From the NCBI GenBank assembly GCA_037783545.1, contig JBBELK010000433.1:62001-126000 (forward strand): a stretch of 64,000 nucleotides of DNA. The letters are read 5' to 3'. This stretch comes from Henricia sp. BOLD:AAB3569 (taxonomy: Eukaryota; Echinodermata; Asteroidea; Spinulosida; Echinasteridae). Shown here piece by piece: positions 22,447 through 35,095 of this stretch. Made by a program: the position numbers and the translations under genes. Numbering within the stretch: the first letter of the stretch is position 1; every line of letters begins with the position of its first letter. The notes below the pieces were generated by a model that did no database searches, had not been told where the DNA came from, and saw only the letters and a program-made list of their open reading frames with translations.

Positions 22447-23214
22447 TCATCTACATGTTTTTACATAGTTGTTTCATGAAGTAAATGTATGTACATGTAT
22501 GGTACAGGTTCTTGAATGAAGACTACTGCTCAGCAGAAAACTGTGATCGAGTACAGTTTCAGGAAAGGATTTGCAAAATGTCAGGATTTCGTGCACACTT
22601 TGACAACACCACTAGAGTCAATCTTTTACCTTGCAATGCAAGATGGAGCAACAAATATCAAAGTTGAAGCAATATGTGCTCACGATAATAATCTCAAGTC
22701 TTTGATATTTTTGAAGAACTTTAAATAAAAAAGATAGCCAAGAAGAGATACGTGTACAAGTGAAGAAAACACCCAAGATGAGGAATGCATGAGTTTCAAA
22801 AAGAAACTTTTGTTAAACATGTTATTGATCTTGAAGCTTTGTTGGCAGTTTTACAAATGAATGGCTTAAAAAGTTAATGACATCATACTAACAACGACAT
22901 GTTTAGAAGTTACTCATCAGAGGGATTAAAATAACGATAAGCTTAATATTATTTATAAAGTGCAACTGGTCCACAGTGTGTATAAGAAATTACTGACATT
23001 TATATTTTATAATTTAGTTGATTTTACAGTATACATGTATGATTTTGTTTTTATTTACTAGCTCAAGATAACCATATTCCTGCTTCTACTGAGGAATAAC
23101 AACCCAAAGACCAGAATTATCACAGAAAACCCCGCCGCTCCAGCTCATCAACATGGACATCAAAAAGATGATCTCAAAATGAATTGAACTGGAAATTGTC
23201 TTTAGTAGCTGCCA
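22447..23214 (+). other. Helentron 3' flank with polyadenylation signal
   Basis: AATAAA lies at 22724-22729, about 280 bases after the stop of the polyprotein, a plausible transcript end. A 70-codon ORF (22516-22728) just before it has no recognisable domain and I do not call it a gene. The rest is AT-rich and featureless. Confidence 0.45.
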
Positions 23215-24345
23215 TAACTGCGTCAACCAAGTGAGCTCATGCCATTTCATCTCCAGTTTGTATTGGCTGGGGATTGATTGTCTTTAATACCTGTTGGGGA
23301 GAAAGTGACTCACCTGAGCTCATGCCATTACATCCACTATGAACATCTAACAATGGAAATTGGGCACACACCATTGTTACCAACAATGGGGTCACAATGA
23401 ACATGTACATGTTTTTGCTCATAGTGATCTCCAGCTTGTATTACTGGGAATTGTCTTCAGTATATGCCATGGACTACATCCTTCACCTGAGCTCATGAAT
23501 GCCATTTTATCTCCAGCTTCTATTGTCTGGGGATTGTCTTCAGTACCTGCCATGGACTATGCCATTCATCTCAGCTCATGCTCTTCCCATGGTTGCCGTT
23601 TCATCTTCAGCTTGTATTGGCTAGGGATTGTCTGAAATACCTGCCATGAATTACGCCATTCATCTGAGCTCATGCCCTTTCATCTTCAGCTTGTATTGGC
23701 TGGGGTTGTCTGAAATACCTGCCATGGATTACGCCAGTCATCTGAGCTCATGCCCTTTCATCTTCAGCTTGTATTGGCTGGGGATTGTCTTCAGTACCTG
23801 CCATGGACTATGCCATTCATCTGAGCTGATGCCATTTCATCTCCAGCTTGTATTGGCTGGGGGTTGTCTTCAGTACCTGCCATGGACTATGCCATTCATC
23901 TGAGCTGATGCCATTTCATCTCCAGCTTGTATTGGCTGGGGGTTGTCTTCAGTACCTGCCATGGACTATGCCATTCATCTGAGCTCATGCCATTTCATCT
24001 TCAGCTTGTATTGGCTGGGGATTGTCTTCAGTACCTGCCATGGACTATGCCATTCATCTGAGCTGATGCCATTTCATCTCCAGCTTGTATTGGCTGGGGG
24101 TTGTCTTCAGTACCTGCCATGGACTATGCCATTCATCTGAGCTCATGTAATTTCATCTCCAGCTTGTATTGGCTTGAGATTGTCTTCAGTACCTGCCATG
24201 GACTATATGCCATTCATCTGAGCTCATGCCATTTTATCTCCAGCTTGTATTGGCTGGGGATTGTCTTCAGTACATGTCAAGGACTACAATACGCCATTCA
24301 CGATGTTTTTACTGGTATTTATCTTGAAGACCTATCATAGACTTG
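23215..24345 (+). repeat. 79-bp minisatellite, about 14 units
   Basis: The core GTATTGGCTGGGGATTGTCT recurs with starts at about 23771, 23850, 23929, 24008 and 24087, an exact 79-bp period in the middle. Units are more diverged and variable in length at both edges. Each unit also holds TACCTGCCATGGACTATGCC and CATCTGAGCTCATG. It lies shortly downstream of the Helentron ORFs, where Helentrons often carry tandem repeats, so it may be part of the element. Confidence 0.92.
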
Positions 24346-24497
24346 TATTGCCTGACAATTATGTTGAGGATTATTCATGGACGACAGTGTATGCAAGGGC
24401 ACCTCATTTATGAACATTCTGAAATGTTATTTATTAGTGCTTTTAATGATGTAAGTGATATACAAACATAGTACTCCACATGTGCATGCTATGGCAT

Positions 24498-24605
24498 AAT
24501 AATCTGTTGCATCAAACTCAAATTGCTGTGCTAGATAGCTGGAATGTAGGTTCAAATCTTGGCCACAGCCAATGGTGGCTGTTGAGCAAGTCTTTTTTAT
24601 TATTG
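24498..24605 (+). mobile_element. Degraded SINE fragment
   Basis: CATCAAACTCAAATTGCTGTGC and a box-B-like GGTTCAAATCTTGG parallel the better copy at 25526. The 5' part and tail are missing or eroded. A (GT)n run follows near 24718. Confidence 0.5.
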
Positions 24606-24739
24606 CTTAAATTAACAAAGATGTAACTTGATTGTCTTGAAAACAATTGGTTACCACTCCCAGTCCCATTCATATCGTAAAGAGACTGGTATAAATCCGG
24701 TTTTGTTTCGGTGGGTGGGTGTGTGTGTGTGTGTGTGTG

Positions 24740-25520
24740 AAAGAGAGGCACATGTCTTTGTTTTAATGGGCATGCAATATACGTAACAAATTGCAATCAA
24801 GTAACAAAACAACCTTTTTATACTTTCCATGTTAAAATATAAACAATATGTAAAATAGTAACTGCTTTATTCACTCCAAAGGCTTCACTCCATTTATGCC
24901 CAGATCTGTACTGACAGTCAATGAAAACGCATCACCTTTAATATTTGAAAATAGTTTAATGGAACGTGTAAAGAAAGAAAAAAACACAAAAACATTGAAG
25001 TGTAAAATTCACTGGTTTCAATACTCAGACTATTGTGCCTAGACTTAATGAATACAGTGGAATGCATTATACTTCACAAATTGCCAAGATACCGGTGATG
25101 CTTTTTTATTGACTGTCGGTATATTTATTCATAATACCTGTAACGTAATTAGACAGTTCACACTTTTTAATAAGACAAAAGTTCTTGTCATTTATATCAA
25201 GTCAAAGCAAAGTCAAGTGCATTGGTGTGTTTTTTAAGGCTATGTCACAGGTGGGACAAAAAAGCACCCAAAACTCATGCGAGAAATTAAGAAAAGCTCT
25301 TTGCAATTAATTTCCGTTTCTTTTTGATTTTTTATTACTTGTAAATGTATTACTAGAATTCGTAAGACTAACAGCACTTTGAACCTCAAAATATCAATGC
25401 TTTTCTAAAGAGCTCGTTGTGTGCAAAGTAATTATGTTATAATACGTACATTGTACTACTAGATTTTTCTCTCATCCCAAGTTTGGTTATTTCCTTTCAC
25501 TTGTGATTAGGCACCATATT
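24740..25520. other. Non-coding stretch, nothing recognised
   Basis: AT-rich sequence with no domain-bearing ORF and no obvious repeat. Confidence 0.4.
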
Positions 25521-25525
25521 GAGAT

Positions 25526-25921
25526 ACGGTGTTATAGCCAAGCGGTCTAGTGCGTCAAACTCAAGTTCCTGTGCCAGTACTAGAATATGGGTTCGATTCC
25601 AGGCCGTGACGGGTTGTGGCACTTGTGCTCTTTAGCAAGGCACTTAATCACACTTGTTCCGTCCTTCGGAAGGAATGTAAAGCCGTTGGTCCAGTGTGTT
25701 TCGGTAACGCACTTTAAAGATCCCAGAACATTCTTTCGTCAAGAACAAGCGGAGGGATTTCCCGGTGTTTCCCGGTGTTTCTGGCTGTTTCTAATTCAAC
25801 TTGGAAGTTGATAGTTATTCGAATATCTACATGTACATGTATGTAATTGATCCCATTCCTGTGATTGGCGGTCCTTCCGCTGTTGGATGTGGTGAATAAA
25901 TAAATAAATAAATAAATAACA
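25526..25921 (+). mobile_element. tRNA-derived SINE, full-length looking
   Basis: The tRNA-like head has box A TAGCCAAGCGGTCTAGTGCG and box B GGGTTCGATTCC, most like tRNA-Leu. A conserved-type central body follows (TTTAGCAAGGCACTTAATC, then AATGTAAAGCCGTTGGTCCA). The unit ends in a (AAAT)n tail at about 25893-25919. This head-body-tail order is the standard SINE layout, and such copies are moved by LINE machinery. Parts of its body reappear inside the foldback element at 60431-62148. Confidence 0.85.
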
Positions 25922-26573
25922 ACAAAATACTGGACGTTGTGTTCACGTACTACTCGACTATATTGATTATCATTGCAATTAATCTCATCTGTGAATATTA
26001 AATAAGCATACATGTATTTGTTTAATAAGATTGAGTTAAAGGGCCTGTGACATGCTAAACAACTTTGTGCCTAAGCTTTGCTTCATAATGACGGATTACT
26101 TGTTCAGCAAGACATACTATTGTTCGTTTGGATGTAAAATCAATAAAAGCTGGCCTTTTTCAACTTTGAAGATTTCATTGCAATAAATCACAGACAGAGG
26201 GCGCTGTTTTGAGTGCATCACATAAGGAAGACAGAAGGGAAAAGTTAAGAAAAAACAAGACTTCAAGTTGGACTTGTGGCAAATTGCTGCAGTTTTTACC
26301 CCCAGTTTTGTCATGGCATACAGCAGGCAACATGTAAAACAAACTCAAACAGCCATGGATTACAAAAGTTTCAGGAAAATTGAGAAAACAAGTGGAATCT
26401 TTTGTGCACGGTTGAATGTGATTTTCCTGTGTTTGCCTCTTGTGACATCGTGACCTTGTTCATGAATATGCATATTCATTAGCATAAAAACTAAAAACCT
26501 TTGTTTTAACCCCCAAAGCTAGCACCGTTGTTAATTTATGGTATCTTCGGCAACTAAGGCCCTTTTATAAGTG

Positions 26574-26712
26574 GGAGGAAACCCCTAGGGGAAAACCCAC
26601 GCGGTCAAGTTGGGACTGCAAACCCAATCCACATACACGCCCCGGATTTGAACCCGGGACGCCAGAGGTAAAAGGCGAGGAAAGAACCGCTACGCCAACC
26701 CGACCGCCCCCT
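26574..26712 (-). mobile_element. tRNA-derived SINE, minus strand
   Basis: On the minus strand GTTGGCGTAGCGGTTC (box A) is followed by GGGTTCAAATCCGG (box B) and then GGATTGGGTTTGC. A second copy in the same orientation is at 62716-62808. It is a different family from the 25526 SINE. Confidence 0.7.
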
Positions 26713-27949
26713 GAAGCGTGTAGACTCTGCTCAAGCATAAGTCACCAAAATCGTCAAATTCACGAGGCCTTGACAAAAGGCTACCTTTGGGCCTATGCCT
26801 GTATCTATTTTTTTTTTAAGATTCAGCTTGGTTTCATCATCCTGAGATATCAGGGAATTTCCACTCTGCAAAGCGACGTAACAATACCCTGAGGAAATAC
26901 ACGCGAATCTGTGGAGCGAGCCGGATGTTGTCTTGAGCCAACTCACGCCCGAGCATTTTGATGTAATTTAATCAATTCGGTCATGTTATGCCGAAAAGAA
27001 ACAATTTCTATACTTTCCAGAAATTATATTTGGTTCCGTTCCTTATGACTGTCCCATTTCTACCAAACTTTCAAACGACGAACTTTATTTACTCCGCAGT
27101 TTTTCACATTAATAACAGGGATGCATGCTGACGAATGTAGTGGAACGGATTCCCCAGTATGCTTTAAATAGCAGCCAATCGCCGACGCGGACAACGGCCA
27201 GCATTACCGAGTACATGTATCACATGCATGCACGGTGTTTACAATCTGCGCGCGTTACATTTGAATGCCTGCAATCGTGCTGCAATGCACTGTAAGCGTC
27301 CTGATTGGTCCAGCAGAGGCGACAAGATTTCTGTCGCTAGTCCCACCGCCAAATGGGGCCTTTTTCAACAGGGCCACTGTACGCAGGAGTGAGGGAGTGC
27401 GTTAAAGAGGATGGGTTTCATGGGCATTGTTGCTCAGTAAGTGAAAAAAATAGAGATTTTAGCGTTCGTTGAACCTTAATCTCCAATGCATAGTTCCGAT
27501 TTTGCCCAGTTAACCCCGCCCCTTTGGACATTGTTGCTATGGCTCACACGCTATCGTCAAAAATGGCGACACACAACGCACAAAGCAATGGGACTTTCAA
27601 CGGAAAGCACAGATTCATTGAAGAAAACTCAAAGGTATTTATGTTTCAGGGTCAACAGTTATTTTAGAACACACTGAGTAAAGGACCAGTAATACAGGGA
27701 TATCATATCACGAAATATAGCTTTCGAACAACGAAACGACCGGCCTTGAAACCAAAATTTCACCCGGATCGTCGCATACAACACTGTACAAATTGTATGG
27801 GGCCGGCAGAACATATCGCGTGATCATGTTGTTGTGAGCGTACAGTGCACTTTGACCTATGTGGGTGACATCTGCTAGCTCTGTTGTGATTGGTCGCCGG
27901 GTTCGGTTGATTGACAGGTCGGAACTAGTATGCATTGACCCCAGAAGGA

Positions 27950-29555
27950 AGGGTCAGATGAAAATTTTTGGTTTGTAATTTGATACCTGATGACGTCACA
28001 ATGACGTCACACTTGTATGCACACCTTCACATTGGGGTTGATATTCCTACCAAGTTTCAAGTTGATAGCTTGCACCGTTTTGAGATATTAATTGTTGAAA
28101 TAATAACCTTTGAAATATTGTAATGTGACACCTGTGACGACATCATGACGTCACAATTTTGTACACAAATTGTTGAACAATATGTTGAACATCAAGTTCT
28201 TAAATGTGGCGAAGGAATCATACCAATATCTGTTGTAGTTTTCAAGTACAGCATTTTAAAACAATTCAGCTCCAAATTTGCGTAATTTGACACCACATTA
28301 CGTAACCACCGTCCATGTGATGACGTCACCAATGGTATAGTCAAAAGGTCCACATGTGTGGAAACATTTCGTTCCGTAGAAATATGGTCAAATTCACTAC
28401 CACTTTGAATCTATTTGCATTCAGAATGCTAAAAAATTGCACATTTTCGAACAACTTCCGGTTTGGACCGGAAGTAGGCGTCACACAGGGGTCATGACAT
28501 CATATGATTTGTTCAGTTCATTTAGACTTATCATGTTGTGAAAGAATTGTTCAAGTATCTATTACGGTTCTTGAGATATGAATTTTGAAAATAATAACCT
28601 TTGAATTTTTGTAATTTGACACCTGATGACGTCATGATTACGTCACACTTGATGCCATCATGATACTATACATGCTGGTGAAAGTCTGCCGTAGGGCCTA
28701 TGTCTGTATCTAATTTACTAACGATACAGCTTGGTTTGATGGGCATTGTTACTGGTAAGTGTAAAAACTGAGATTTCCGTTTTCGTTGAACTTTGACCTC
28801 CAATTGACCCCAGAAGGAAGGGTCAGATGAAAATGCCCACACAAAGAAAGTTGTAGCACAGAATGTCATCTATAAACCTGCCAAATACGAAGATCCTGGG
28901 TCACGTGGTTTTCGAGATGGAAGCATTTTAAAATGTGCATATTTTGCTTTTTTGGGAGGTGTAATTTGATACTTGATGACGTCACGATGACGTCACGCTT
29001 GATACCATCATAATATTGTACACGCTGGTGAAAGTCTGCCATAGGACCTATGCCTGTACTTAGTTTCTTAAAGATTCAGCTTGGTTTGATGGGCATTGTT
29101 GCTCAATAAGTGCAAAAATTGAGATTTTCGTTTTCGTTGAACTTTGACCTCAAATTGACCACAGAAGGAAGGGTCAGATGAAAATGCCCACACGAAGAAA
29201 ATTGTTGGCCATGATCTGATATATAAGTCTACCAATTACGAAGATCATGGGTCACGTGGTTTTCCAGACGGAAGCATTTTAAAACATGCATATTTTGGTC
29301 ATTTTTTGTTTGTAATTTGATACCTGATGACGTCACAATGACGTCACACTTGTATGCACATCTTCACATTGGGGTTGATGTTCCTACCAAGTTTTAAGTT
29401 GATAGCTTGAACCGTTTTGAAGAAAAGCTCTGGAAACGTTTGAGTGGAAAAAGAAAAAGAAAAAGAAAAAAAAAAAAAAAAAAAAAAAAAAAAGACAAAG
29501 AAATCGTACGAGAGTAATAGGTGATCGGGCTGTTGGCCCGATCACCTAATAAATT
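27950..29555 (+). repeat. CRE-rich composite repeat with 350-bp internal duplication
   Basis: Blocks recur inside: AAAGTCTGCC at 28681 and 29031 marks a 350-bp direct repeat, and the unit GATGACGTCACAATGACGTC occurs at about 27989 and 29327 with variants at 28625 and 28976. A related copy is at 7090-7830 and remnants lie near 26760 and 27420. The end has an A-rich run (29447-29493) and a perfect hairpin AGGTGATCGGGC...GCCCGATCACCT (29519-29548). Non-coding; probably a non-autonomous element. Confidence 0.65.
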
Positions 29556-31280
29556 TAAATAAATAACTACTGGTATTTCACATCTACCGGTACATGTACA
29601 TGTAATTTCTTAATTTTGTTGTATAGTGTAAGTGATCAGCTTTTGCCCGATGTACCAGTCTAGTATGTATGGTACATGTATTTTGTATGGGTTTTAAGAG
29701 TTTCCGATTGTTACCCACTGAAATCCCATTTTCATTGCACGACTCTGGGCGTATACCGTAGCTCAGAGCTGTGTACACATGTTGGTGCATGGTCTCTAAA
29801 GGGTTTAGTAAAATCTGAAATGATCACCTGGGAACCTGTCTGGAAATTGGTTGATTTGGCATGAAATGACTTCAGAGCACTTTCCAATCCAAGTGCCCAA
29901 ACCTTACACATGCATCCATACCTTTTTGTGTTTCAGTAAAACTCCCAAATTTCTTTGACAATAAATGTCGCAGTTTGGTCATTTTGCAGAGTACGTATTT
30001 TCCTACATTAGTCGTGTGCATTGTTTAAAGTGCTGTTGAGTTGTTTTTGTTCAATTGCGCATTGCATGCACTGCACATGTGCTATACGCGCACGCACAGG
30101 GCCAGGTATGTACACTGCATCGGGCATGTGCTGTTGTGTTTTTATGCGCGAGTTCCATGCTGGGGCAGGTCAGTCTAAAAAGTGTTCAAAACTGGCCAGC
30201 CAGGCCTTTATCGTCCGTTTCAGACTGGCCACATGATGTCCCTAGGGATGCGTAAACTGTCTGAGGTATTTATGGACATGTACATGTAGAATAACAGCTG
30301 GGAACTTTAGCTATCAGGAAGAGCTTTAGGCCAAAAAAAGAACTACTGTATATTTAAGTTGAAGTCTCCCAAAATGACACGGTGACGCGGCTACCAAGCA
30401 ATAAACAATGTTTTTAATCGAAACACTCAACAGATGGTGCGTGTCTAAAAAAGATAAAAAAACTTTGAGGCACAGGGTCGAAAGTGACGTGCGCGGTGAC
30501 AATATTTTTGGTTTTTTAGGGTTTTTTTTGCTGTTTCAAAAAAAAGAAGCTTTGACGCGCAGGGTTGAAAGTGACGCGCGCGCTAATGCTAAACATAGTT
30601 CTTTTAGATGATTTACTGAACATGTAAATGCTTTTCTCTACTTACATCCAAGGGCCTTCTCCTTCTTACTCTGTCTTACTGTGGAGAAGAAAGAAAAATG
30701 AGGAGATGTCTTTACTACCGGTACATGTTATCCTTAGAGATTTGTTATTTTTTACCAAATAACTACTGTTATGTGTGCCAAATACCCGTACACACAGTCT
30801 TGTACCCATCTCCCACCATGAACGTCCCATTGTTCCTCTTTCGTTTGGACTTTTTTTTCTTTTTCGACTGCTCGATTTTGTTTTGTACACGATTCCAAAT
30901 CGCGGACTCCCTTGGCAATCGCGGATCCTATTGTTCTAGATTGTTAAACATCCCTCATTTGAATACAGACACCCGGACACTAATTAAATGTGTGTGCATG
31001 GGATTTACCGGTACAAGTTGTACACGTGTGAAATAAATTGTGGGGCAATGAAATGTTTCCAGCTGAACACTTGATCAATCAAGATTGGCTTCATGCTCAG
31101 GACTACTACTGTACATGAACGAGGAAGGCAAATGGATGAAAATACACAGCAAAGCATGGTCAATACATGTGTCTTAAATACATTGTAATACATGTAATAT
31201 TGATTTCTTAGTGACCACTTACATACATGTACTTACATGTATGTACATGTACTGTAATGTGTACATTTGAGTAATTGGGT
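29556..31280. other. Non-coding stretch, no gene seen
   Basis: Only short domain-free ORFs. A small direct repeat (GTCGAAAGTGACG at about 30477 and GTTGAAAGTGACG at about 30563) and scattered TACATGTA strings are the only structures noticed. Confidence 0.4.
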
Positions 31281-31285
31281 ATTTC

Positions 31286-31510
31286 TATAAATTAGGGGTC
31301 TAATTTTGGTGTCCCCCGTTACATTGTACAACCTCTTGTTTTTTTTAAATTCAGGACACATTCTTCAAATACTTTCCATCTCAAAGAGTGAGTACATAAA
31401 GTACAATTCATACACAAATGGTTTAAAGGCATTTTAATGATTTTGGTACGAAAAATAACACATGTGTAACGGGGACATCAAATGTCCCACTTTTGGACCC
31501 CTAATTTATA
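31286..31510. mobile_element. MITE-like inverted repeat, TATAAATTAGGGGTC termini
   Basis: TATAAATTAGGGGTC at 31286 is mirrored by GACCCCTAATTTATA ending at 31510, and inside lie inverted GTCCCCCGTTACA and TGTAACGGGGAC blocks. About 225 bp, non-coding. The core AATTAGGGGTCCAAAA is shared with the 33181-33561 element, so they are sister families. Confidence 0.7.
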
Positions 31511-31982
31511 ATATAAAGACCAAATTGCTTAAAAATGTATAATTTATACATGTATTTAAATGTACCTGTAGTACATGTATACAATAAGCATGATAAGTTT
31601 GGAGAACCCCTCGACAGAAACCCGTTACTTTTGGGCAATCCTGCGGGAGCTAATTGGGGATTGTTCTCTGTTTTCTGTATGCTTAGTATTTATTTGTATA
31701 ACTGTTTTTGTCTCTGTAATTTAGTGATTTGTGTTTCCCGGAAAATGAAGTAAATGTAAATTATGTAAACTGGTATGGGTAGTTTCAAACAAATTAGGCC
31801 TATTCGAAAAAATTGGCAGCGTATCGGATGGGGAAAAAAATGAAAGCTGTACAGTACATTTAGGTTGTACTGTACAAATGTACGCGAGAAGAACCCTGAA
31901 CCTACACATGTACGTTACAGGCACCGGTACATGTACTTGTAACCCTGCTGAGCAAGCCATTTACAGTAGGTGTACCAGTATG

Positions 31983-32426
31983 TATGTGGGTCTGTCCACA
32001 GTAATGGGGTACATTTCTGTAACATTCAAGATCTTAGGTCCGTGTTCACATCAAATGTCTTAATTTTATCTTTAAATTATCAAGCTAAACTGAGGAAATA
32101 ACTTTTTCACCAAGGAGTAAGAAAAATAGTCCTACAACATACATTTCTGAAAACCCCGTGCACAAATTTTCCTATTACGCGTGTAACAAAGACGGAAAAA
32201 AATGTCACAAAATGGTCTGTCCACGTTACCTACGTAATAGGAAAATTTGTACACAAGCTTTTCAAAAATGTATGTTGTGGCAGAATTTTTTTACCTTTTT
32301 GGGCAAAAGTTATCTCCTGAGAACAAAACAAGGACATTTCTTTAATTCTGAGATAAACTAAAGACATCTGAAAGGAATTATTGACTTACTTTTCAAATGT
32401 ACCCCATTACTGTGGACAGACCCATA
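31983..32426. mobile_element. MITE-like inverted repeat with internal hairpin
   Basis: The termini GGGTCTGTCCACAGTAATGG and CCATTACTGTGGACAGACCC are perfect inverts. Inside, CACAAATTTTCCTATTACG (32162) pairs with TAATAGGAAAATTTGTACAC (about 32234-32253). About 444 bp, non-coding. Confidence 0.7.
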
Positions 32427-32941
32427 TGTTCATGTACATAGCAAGAAAAAAATATAATGTTAGATCTTGATAAAATGAATGTGTATGATCAGCGTATGTG
32501 TACATGTACATGATGTATGTTAATATATTTTTTGGGGTTCTAAAGCATACAACAAATGGTCACTTGAAACCTGCTTTTTAACATTTGTCCTATGGAATAA
32601 CATAATGCATTACATGGGTTCAAGTACATGATGTACCGGGTATGGACCAGTACAAAAAAACAAATTGTTATTTTTTTATTATCAATAACTTTCGCAACTG
32701 TTGGGTATCTGCCTCATATGACATCACACTTTTGCCGGCTTAAAGTGGTTAAATATTCCCTGAGATCGCACCTCAGAGCATCTACATTGTCCAACTTTAC
32801 CATGTTTATTTACCATATTTACACACGCCATTTGATTGTCTTCACTATTTCACGCTTAAACATTTGTGGTTATTCCATCGTACTGCGGTATGACTTCACG
32901 TATTTTCCACGATCGAACAAAATTTTAAAACATTGGGAAAG

Positions 32942-34040
32942 ATTACCATGCACGGACACCCTCTGAGACCCCATGCACTAAACCTACCGATACCAGTAAT
33001 GGGGAAAACTCAAAGTGTTTCCTTAGTAAATTCATGACACATTTTCCTCCTAATTTGGCATTTTTATGACCAAACAAACTTTTCCACTGTTTATATGTCA
33101 TAATAAGGCCAAGAAAGAAACAAATACCTGTGTTTCCGGTTATCCGCCCCAACCTAGAAAGTCATGTAGAACCTACAGTATGGGTAATTCCCAAAATTAG
33201 GGGTCCAAAAGTGTGACATGCTTTTAAAGATTTCCAAGTGTTTTTAGTGATTGAAAGTGGTTTCCCAAAAAGTGCCACTTAAATTTATTGTTTGTGTGTG
33301 GATAAAGCACCCAGGTTAATGCAAACTCATTCTACAGCAATTTTTCATTGGCGTATGTAACCCGGGACACCAAATTCCTATTCAATATCATAGAACAAAT
33401 TATGAGCCTGTATGGTCTTTTGTTTTGAATATTTGTCAGTAATCAGAGGACAAAATATTCACAGAGAATTGGTGACCATGAGTGGCGATTTTTGAAGCTA
33501 GTGGTGTCGTACGTAACTGGGACACCAACAATTTTGGACCCCTAATTTTGGGAATTACCCACATCTTTTTAATCGAAAAATCAGTAAAAAAAACAAAAAC
33601 TTATTGTTCCTACCTGAAACCTAATTTATGTTATGTATACATACGTGTGTATATGTACATTGTACATCACCTTTATTTTTTTAACCGCCAAAATGTTAAA
33701 AATGTGGCTTACTCTTTTGTGTTTGTATGCTGAAAATCTTTAAAATGTGGCTCACTCTTGTGTTTGTATTGCAGTAATCACCTGCTTTTTAAAATTCAGA
33801 CATTGTGTATGCTGGAATGTGGTTTTTACATGTACATCAACATGTTAACTGTTAAATGTATAATTTATATTTTTGTAAAAAAAAATACTGATCATCCCAC
33901 CCCAACATATCTGGGTAAAAAAAATGGAGCAAAATAAAAAGATATTTACCACCTACCCACCCTAAACAATCTTTTTAATGTAGGAAACAATTTTTTTTTC
34001 TTGGCCTTTAGGAAAATCCTTGGTGTCCGTGCATGGTAAT
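32942..34040. mobile_element. About 1.1-kb element with 19-bp inverted ends, hosting a nested MITE
   Basis: ATTACCATGCACGGACACC at 32942 and its exact inverse at 34022-34040 bound the segment. The 33181-33561 MITE sits inside. No coding region of note, so it would be a non-autonomous DNA transposon. The alternative is two independent copies of a short repeat in inverted orientation. Confidence 0.55.
33181..33561. mobile_element. MITE with near-perfect termini, GGGTAATTCCC type
   Basis: TGGGTAATTCCCAAAATTAG at 33181 is matched by its inverse ending at 33561, continuing through GGGGTCCAAAA, about 30 bases of perfect terminal repeat. The element is 381 bp and non-coding. The long perfect termini suggest recent activity. 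Confidence 0.8.
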
Positions 34041-34049
34041 GTACCCAAA

Positions 34050-35090
34050 CATTGCAAGTTCAACGAGTTATTTACTGTTTAGAATATTTATTGACAAAAA
34101 CTTATTATTGCATGACCTCCATGGTATGTTTTTCGACGTTTGATTTTGACTGCAACGCGAGATTTCTGACACGTGTAAACTGACTGGGGTGCAAAATCAA
34201 AAACTAACTGTCTGACAGCAGCCATTTTTGGAAACAACTTAAAGTGACGTTTTCCTGTCTAAAAGTTAACGTCAAAAAAGTAACTTTAGCCTTCTTAAAG
34301 TGTGTATCTGTACATATGTATAAGCCTACTTACGTCCAATCATTGTGGCTTTCCCCATGAAGTAGCCGGTTATTAATATGCAGGGAATGAGAAAGGGACC
34401 TATTTCTCGTACATAGGGTCGCCACACACCCACAATATCTTTAGGCCATGCACCAGGCATCTTAGACACTTGGGCTTTGTATCTATACCAAAAAAAGAAA
34501 AGTTTGTTAAAAACAATGCAAAATAGTCAAAGAAATTTTAAGATTTTTCTAGTAAAAACAAAATAAAATCCCGACTTGCCTTATGAGGATTTGTGCAAGG
34601 AAACCTCTGTGCAAGGAAACCTCTGTGCAGGGAAAATAAAATGACCAGTTTCTATTTTTGAATAATTTTACCAGTAAGATAAACTGGAAACTGGAGCCAA
34701 TATATTTTCACATGGCAGCCCACTCCTCATTAATTTGTTTATTTGCCCTGCTGCCCCATGTTCCTTGCAGCAAAAGTCGAGGGGGAAATGCCCTGCAACG
34801 CACCTGCACTCCGAAAAGGGCTTTTAACATCTTGCCAGTGCGTTGTGCTTGTAAAGGTCCATGGCACATTTACACACATTTCAGCACAACACACTCGCAG
34901 CTGTTAAAAAAGGTACATTGTAGCTCACAATAGTAAGTATACAACGCTTATATTTTAGCAAAACAAAATCGTGTCACTGTATGGCGCCATGTACAATAAA
35001 ACTTGATCAGCTAAAAGTGATTCATCATCCCAATGCCATGGCAATGTAAACGTCAGAAAATCACTTTTAAATTTAGCCTTCTAAAGTAAA
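34050..35090. other. Non-coding stretch, nothing recognised
   Basis: No domain-bearing ORF and no repeat structure noticed beyond a short duplication of GTGCAAGGAAACCTCT near 34593-34625. Confidence 0.4.
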
Positions 35091-35095
35091 AGTAA

